The notes under the pieces were generated by a model. It did no database searches. It was not told where the DNA came from and saw only the letters and a program-made list of their open reading frames with translations. This document shows positions 58,394 to 64,000 of a stretch of DNA of 64,000 nucleotides, one piece after another (the first letter of the stretch is position 1; each line of letters begins with the position of its first letter). A program made the position numbers and the translations under genes. Source of the DNA: Vicugna pacos (Eukaryota; Chordata; Mammalia; Artiodactyla; Camelidae); assembly GCF_048564905.1 (NCBI RefSeq), contig NC_132992.1, forward strand, positions 31,978,501-32,042,500. The letters run 5' to 3'.

Positions 58394-59555
58394 CTCAGCG
58401 GGCTCAGCCCCCTCCAGCCACAGTCTCACCATGAGGCCGCCACCTGCATCTGCAAGGCTTATGAGTCCCCACCTACATCAGTGTAGTTTCAATCACAGAC
58501 ACCTTTTCACCCTACAGATTTGGGACTTTGGTCTTTATCTTCCTTCTCAATCTGTATCTCCTTCTGCACTAAAAACGGCTAACTTGGGACTAGCAGAGTA
58601 GCTGATAAGAGGACAGAATTCAGAATTAAAACACATATTTACCACAGTAGGCTGGACTCCATGATGGTGAAATGTGAAAGGGATTAAAAGAAAAGTCACT
58701 CCAATAAAGATATTATCCAGCTTAGCCGGGTGTCTGAAGAACGTTCAGGTCCACCTCAGTGTGTCCCAACAGGCGATTGTGAGTACATCCTACCAGTGCT
58801 GCAAAGCCAACAGACCAAATTCAAAGTTCAATATGAACTTGATCACTTAGAACAAATTTATTTCTTGTGTTTCTACATGCAAAAAGTCTGAAATCAATTT
58901 CACTGTCTACAATCAAGGTCTTGGCAGGCATGGCTCCTTCTAGAGGCTCTGAAGGAGATTCCAGTTCCTTGTCTTTTCCAGCTACTGGAGGCCGCCTGGA
59001 TTCCTCGGCTCATGAGCCTTTCTTGAATCTCTCCAACGTCTTGCTTCCACCACCACTGCTCCTTCCTCTTCTGCAGTCACATATCCTTCTGCTTCTGTCT
59101 CACAAGGTGTAAAAAGTAAATTAACAGAAATCAGAATTAAATAGAGGTGGGAGACAGTGGGAGCGCTCATGCCCTGTGAGGAGAGCAGAGCTCAAAGGGC
59201 AGAAGAAGGACTTGTCTTGTTTCCTGGCAAGGACTCAGCCAATGAGAAGCCGTGGACCCTCTTCTTTACTACAGCCCTCCCCACTTCTCCTCTCTGTAAA
59301 CACATTCTCCTTCCCTTGCCGTGTGGGGACTTGGATGTGGTTACAGACCTTGAACTGCAATTCTCTTCTGATCTAGTATAAAACCATCTTTGCTGGAGAA
59401 ATTTCTGGCAGTCTATTTGTTTCTGGTAAATAGAAGATATTTATGATTATATTTAGGGTCTACCCTGATAATCCAGGAAAATTCATATCAAGAACCTTAA
59501 GTTAATCACATATCCAAAGTCCCTTTTGCCACATAAAGTCACATTTTCATTTTAT
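58394..59555. other. Intergenic; nothing firmly recognised
   Basis: An old interspersed repeat may span about 58900-59110 ('ccagctactggaggccgcct'). No gene. The counterpart in the first cassette has a different L1 insertion here. Confidence 0.4.
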
Positions 59556-59993
59556 GTAGTTAAAAATTTTATTGAAGTATAAGTGACTAGCTATGTTATA
59601 TTAGTTTCAGTTCCACAACATAGTAATTTGATATTTTATCAATTACGTACCAAGTGTATTATAAAATATTGAGTATATTCTCTTACATAACATACTTATA
59701 ATCTATTGATTTTAGCCCTGAAAGTTTGTACCTCTTAAACCTCTTTACCTCTTTCACCTGTACTCCTTTCCCCTCCAGTCACCACAAATTTGTTCCCATA
59801 TCTGTTGTCTTTCTGTTTTGTTAAATTTATACATATGTTTTGCTTTTTACATTTCACATATAAGTGAAAACATACAATATTTGTCTTACCTTGTCTGACT
59901 TAATGTGCTAAGTATAACACCCTCCAGATCTGTATCATCTATAACCATATTGTCCCAAATGGCAAGATATCTTTGTTTTTTAATTCTTTGTGT

Positions 59994-60025
<32 letters not shown>

Positions 60026-62215
60026 TCTATATCTAATCATATGAATGAATACAGAGTTTGCTTCCATATCTTGGTTATTGGAAATAATGCTGCTGCGAAC
60101 ATTATGGTAAATATATATTTTCGATTAATGGTTTTGTATTCTGCTGACAAATACCCAGAGTGAAATTGCTGGATCATATGGCAGTCCTCATGTTACTTTT
60201 TTGAAGAATCTTCATGCTCATTTTCATCGTAGCTGCACCAGTTTACTTTCCCACCAAGGGTTCCCTTTCTCCAGATTCTCCACAATGCTTGTTATTTCTT
60301 TTGTGTGTGTTTGTTTCATGATAGCATTCTGACAGATGTGAGGTGATATCTCATGGTGGTTTTGATTTCCATCTCCCTGATGTTAAAAGATGTTTAGTAT
60401 TTTTTCATACATCTGTTGGCCATACGTCTTCTTTGTTAAAAAGTGTGTATTTAGGTAGTCTCTCACTTTTTAAATCAGATTATTTGTGCTTTTGATATTG
60501 AGAGTATAAGTTCTTTATATACTTTGGACATTAACCCCTTATTGACAAATCACTTGCAGATTTCTTCTTTCATTCAGTACGTGACCTCTTCCTGGTGTTG
60601 ATGGTTTCCTTCACTATGCAAAAAATTTTAGTTTGATTAGGTCCCATTTTCTTATTCTGGGTCCTTTTTGTCCCTGCCTGAAGAAACAGGTGTTAAATAT
60701 ATTGCAGTGATGAATGTCTTAGAGCATACTGTCTATATTTTGTTTTAGGAGTTTTATAATTTCAGGTCTTACACTTAAGTCTTTGATCCATTTTGAGTTT
60801 GTCTTCATACGTGTTGTAAGAAAATGTTCTACTTTCATTCTTTAACTATTAGCTGTCCAGTTTGCCCAACACCACTTATTGAAGAGTGCACTTTTCCCTG
60901 TTACTTATTTTTGTTTCCTTTCTCATGGGTTGATTGACCGTATGTGCATGGATTTAATTCTGGGCTCTCCAGTCTGTTTCATTGAATAATATGTCTGTGT
61001 TTGTGCCAGTACCAGAGAGCTTAGATGATTCCTTTGTAGTATATTTTAATGTCAGGGAATTTCCACATTGCTCTTTTATCTCCAAATTGCTTTGGCTATT
61101 TGTGGTCTTTGGGCTTCCATACAAATTTTAGTAATATTTGTTCTATTCAATGAAAAATGTCATGAGTATTTTGATAAGGATTTGTTGAATCTGTGAATTT
61201 CTTTTGTTAGGGTGGACATCTTGACAAGAGTAATCCTTCCTACTCATAAACATGGAATGCTTTTCTACTTATTTCTATTGTCTTCAATTTCCTTATCAAT
61301 GTCTTATTCTTTTCAGGGTAAAGATCTTTCACCTTCTTGGTTAAATTTATTCCTGGAATTTACTCTTTTTCATTTAGTTGAAGATTGTGTTGTTTTCTTC
61401 AGTTATCTTTCTGATAGTTATTATTAGTGTGTACAAATGAAAATTTTTCTGTATATTCATTGTGTACCCTGCAACTTTATTGAATTTATTTATTAGTCCT
61501 AAAAGTGTTTTGTTGGTGTCTTCATAATTTTCTACATTGAACATCAGGCCATCTGCAAACAGTGGCAGCTTTATTTCTTTCTCTCCAATTTGGATGTTTT
61601 TTATTTCTTTGTTCTGTCTGATTGCTGTGGCTAAAATATTAAATACTATGTTAAGTAGAAGTGAAGAGAGTGGGCATCCTTGTTTTGTTTCTGATCTTAG
61701 AGAAAAAGTTTCAGTTTTTGAATCATTGAGTATAAGATTAGCTATGGATCTGTCATACATGGCCTTTATTATTTAAGGTATATTCCCTCTATACCAAGTT
61801 TATTGAAAATTTTAAGGTAAATAGATGCTGAATTTTATCAAATGAATTTTCTCCATCCATTGAGATAATCATGTAACTTTATCCTTCATTCTGTTAATGT
61901 GTATCACAGTGATTGATTTGTGGATATTGAACCTACCATGCACACCTGGAAAAATCCTACTTACTCATAATGTGTACGTATTGTTGAATTCAGTTTCCCA
62001 ATATTTGCTGAGGATTTTTGCATCTCTGAGTTTTGGGAATATTGACCTGTATTTTCCTTTTTTTGTAGTATCATCGTCTGGTTTGTGTATCAAAATACCG
62101 CTGGCCTTATTGAAAAAGTTTGGGAGTACTCAGTATTCTTCAGTTTTCTGGAAAAATTTGAGCAGGATGGGGACTATCTTTTCCTTAAATATTTGGAGAA
62201 TTCCGCTGTGAAGCC
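59556..62215 (-). mobile_element. L1, antisense, 3' end through reverse-transcriptase domain
   Basis: The + strand left end (ttttattgaagtataagtga) is the reverse of an L1 3' end. Further right, a minus-strand frame (61760-61374) holds reverse-transcriptase text: SLRSETKQGCPLSSLLLN, ILATAIRQNKEIKNIQIG and LFADGLMFNVENYED. The catalytic FADD motif reads FADG, so the domain is dead. A (GT)n repeat at about 59989-60025 lies inside. The element is 5'-truncated or broken near 62215. Confidence 0.78.
59989..60025. repeat. (TG)n microsatellite
   Basis: About 18 TG units with one interruption (gtatg), inside the antisense L1. Confidence 0.95.
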
Positions 62216-62239
62216 ATAGCATTCTCTACATCAAGAATC

Positions 62240-62450
62240 AACAAAATATGACCCATGACCAAATCTATTCAGCCGCCTATTCTTGTAAGAAAAGTTTTAT
62301 TGGAGCACAGCAGCGCTCATTTATTCATGTATTATCAGTGGCTTCTTTCATGCCACAGTGGCAGAGTTCAGTAGTTGCAACAGAGACTGAATGGCCTGCA
62401 AAGCCAAAAGTATTTACTATTCTACCCATTATGGAAAAAGATTGTAAACC
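62240..62450 (+). mobile_element. hAT-Charlie-like fragment, second copy
   Basis: Contains aaaagttttattggagcaca and 'ggcctgcaaagccaaaagta', aligning with 26385-26600. Shared flanks on the right show that it came with the segmental duplication. Confidence 0.5.
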
Positions 62451-64000
62451 CCTGTTCTGCATCATTAGTCATCAGGGAAATTCAAATTGCTACCACAGTG
62501 ACACCGCTATATACCATTATGTTGGCTAAGAGTAATAAAACAACAATGTTAAGTGTTGACAAAGAGTTAGAAAAAGTAGTTTGATTTAGAATCTACTTAG
62601 TGTTCCCTTTAGTGTGAAGGGCTCTCCTTGATCTGATGTTGCTATTACGGGAGGAAAGACAGCCCCATGCAGTGATTCAGCCTGAGGACCAATTCCTGTC
62701 TTTGAAGGGACCCTAGGGCAAGTGAGGTCCTTCCATGAATATATCCGAAGCCCTGTTTTCTCCTGGTAGGTCTAGCATCCCAACCAAGCCTTCCAGATCC
62801 CCCTGACACACACCTAAATTAGGGGAAACAAAGATTTCACTGGGGGAAACCTCATCAAGGGCAAACTCTCCCTCTATCTGGAGAAATCACTGGCCTAAGA
62901 AGAACACTCAGCCATTCATATCAGTGCTCTGACTGATGCATGGTTGATAATCATCAACTTTTAAGAAACCTTATACAATTGTACAGTGTAACTTCTCTAT
63001 AGGGCCACAAAGGGGCAGTGGTGCTTCAGAAAAGATTAACATTTGTCCCACATCTACATATTCTCCAAGAAGTCACAAATTAGCCTTTAAAAATCTAATG
63101 ACTTTTTAATCTCCTATTAGCTTCAGTTTTAATCTATCTATTATGTATATTTCTATGTGGATAAGTATCTATGTATGTATGTATGCATGCATATATCCAT
63201 CTACCTAAGTAGTATCTGTGTATATTCTAGTCTACTAGTTTGAAACCTCTGACTTTGGAAATCAACACTTCTTTGAACAATACAGGTTGTTCTTCAAGAT
63301 CAGGACCATATTAGCTTCTAGAATACAAATTTATAATGTTTCCACCCAGACACAGCCCAGTCTCCAACCACTGAGTTAATCTGTGCCTAGAATTCCCTCA
63401 CCCCATTTTTAAAACTGCTGGTGGTGTAAGTACCAATTCAAGCATCCGTCCATTGGAGCCATTGTCTCTCTGGGCCAGAACTAGAGCTCATTACTCGTTT
63501 GTTTGTTTTATTTTATTTTATTTTTTGTCACATCATATAGATACACATTTCTCTCCAGCATCTTTTATCTGAATGCACTTAAATATTGGGAATAGGTTGG
63601 CTGAAGACTGGGATTATGTCTCCTTCAGGAAGGAGACCCAAGTATTGCTCATGTACTAGGCACTTAGGAGCACTCAGTAAACATATATCGAAGAGATGCA
63701 TTAATGAATAAATAAATCAAAAGAAAACATATCAAAAGTTTAACAATTAAGAATCCCCTGGGAGTGCTGGAGTCAAATGGGATTAGTCTGAGGAATGGAA
63801 ATCTTATCATTCTCTTCTGTTGGACTGAAATGATGTTTTTCTTTGACTGGATTTGAAATGACATCAATTACAGACACAATAAAATTCTCTCCATATTTCA
63901 GAAAAAGGGTGCTCTTTACTTCTTTTAACTTCTATTATTGATAATGCAGAGCAACACTATCTTTAGGGATGCTTTGGAATTTATCCTTAATTTCTGTCTT
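62451..64000. other. Intergenic, paralogous to 26.6-27.35 kb; right edge of window
   Basis: Shared blocks with the first cassette include 'ccatgcagtgattcagcctg' (62667), a CTCF-like site (63003-63024) and 'ttcttttaacttctattatt' (63919). Insertions of several hundred bases (about 62700-62880 and 63130-63840) are not shared. Nothing codes here. By alignment TRAV23 copy 2 should begin about 1 kb past the edge. Confidence 0.65.

Noticed and set aside
59157-59381. Possible small protein gene (74 codons) with overlapping frames
   Set aside because: No conserved motif and no transcript signals; lies in repeat-like intergenic DNA.
1-64000. CRISPR arrays, operons, riboswitches or prokaryotic systems
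   Set aside because: The window is vertebrate genomic DNA with spliced V genes, SINEs and LINEs; no regularly spaced repeat array exists apart from microsatellites and the 9-bp minisatellite.

Overview
The window is a stretch of the mammalian T-cell receptor alpha/delta (TRA/TRD) variable-gene array. Every recognisable gene lies on the + strand and has the same plan: a short leader exon, an intron of roughly 100-500 bp, a V exon with Cys23/Trp41/Cys104, then a recombination signal (heptamer, 23-bp spacer, nonamer). A tRNA-derived SINE at about 21.9-22.05 kb resembles the camelid Vic-1 family. With the L1 3' ends and the TRDV1/TRAV22-26 content, this points to a camelid (camel, llama or alpaca relative). 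The species call is an inference.

Order from left to right: TRAV18 (4.3 kb), TRAV19 (6.0), TRAV20 pseudogene (13.8), TRAV21 pseudogene (16.0), a TRAV8 member (19.6), TRAV22 copy 1 (24.5), TRAV23/DV6 (28.3), TRDV1 (33.1), TRAV24 pseudogene (40.2), TRAV25 (44.6), TRAV26 pseudogene (48.8), truncated TRAV8 pseudogene (56.3), TRAV22 copy 2 (57.8). Apart from the TRAV8 members and the second TRAV22, this matches the human order as I remember it, so position supports the names. Eight genes look usable: TRAV18, 19, 8, 22 twice, 23, 25 and DV1. Five are broken: TRAV20, 21, 24, 26 and the second TRAV8.

From about 55.9 kb to the right edge the sequence repeats, with gaps, the order and intergenic DNA of about 19.1-27.35 kb (TRAV8, TRAV22, a hAT-like fossil, then the flank upstream of TRAV23). 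The offset is 33-37 kb. The window therefore holds one full cassette [TRAV8-22-23-DV1-24-25-26] and the start of a second. A second TRAV23 is predicted about 1 kb past the right end.

The DNA between genes is mostly interspersed repeats: L1 pieces (8.4, 11.1-12.4, 16.7-19.0, 25.1-26.0, 29-31.7, 41-42, 45.3-47, 59.6-62.2 kb), MIR/L2, a Tigger-like DNA transposon inside an L1, a broken class I endogenous retrovirus with a nested LTR (50.5-53.5 kb), another LTR (22.7-23.3 kb) and a processed RPSA pseudogene (38.8-39.9 kb). The most unusual point is a 9-bp minisatellite in TRAV19 that begins at the leader splice donor and repeats that donor about ten times with the reading frame kept. I saw no unknown multi-gene system: the biology here is antigen-receptor V-gene duplication, decay and recombination-signal variation.
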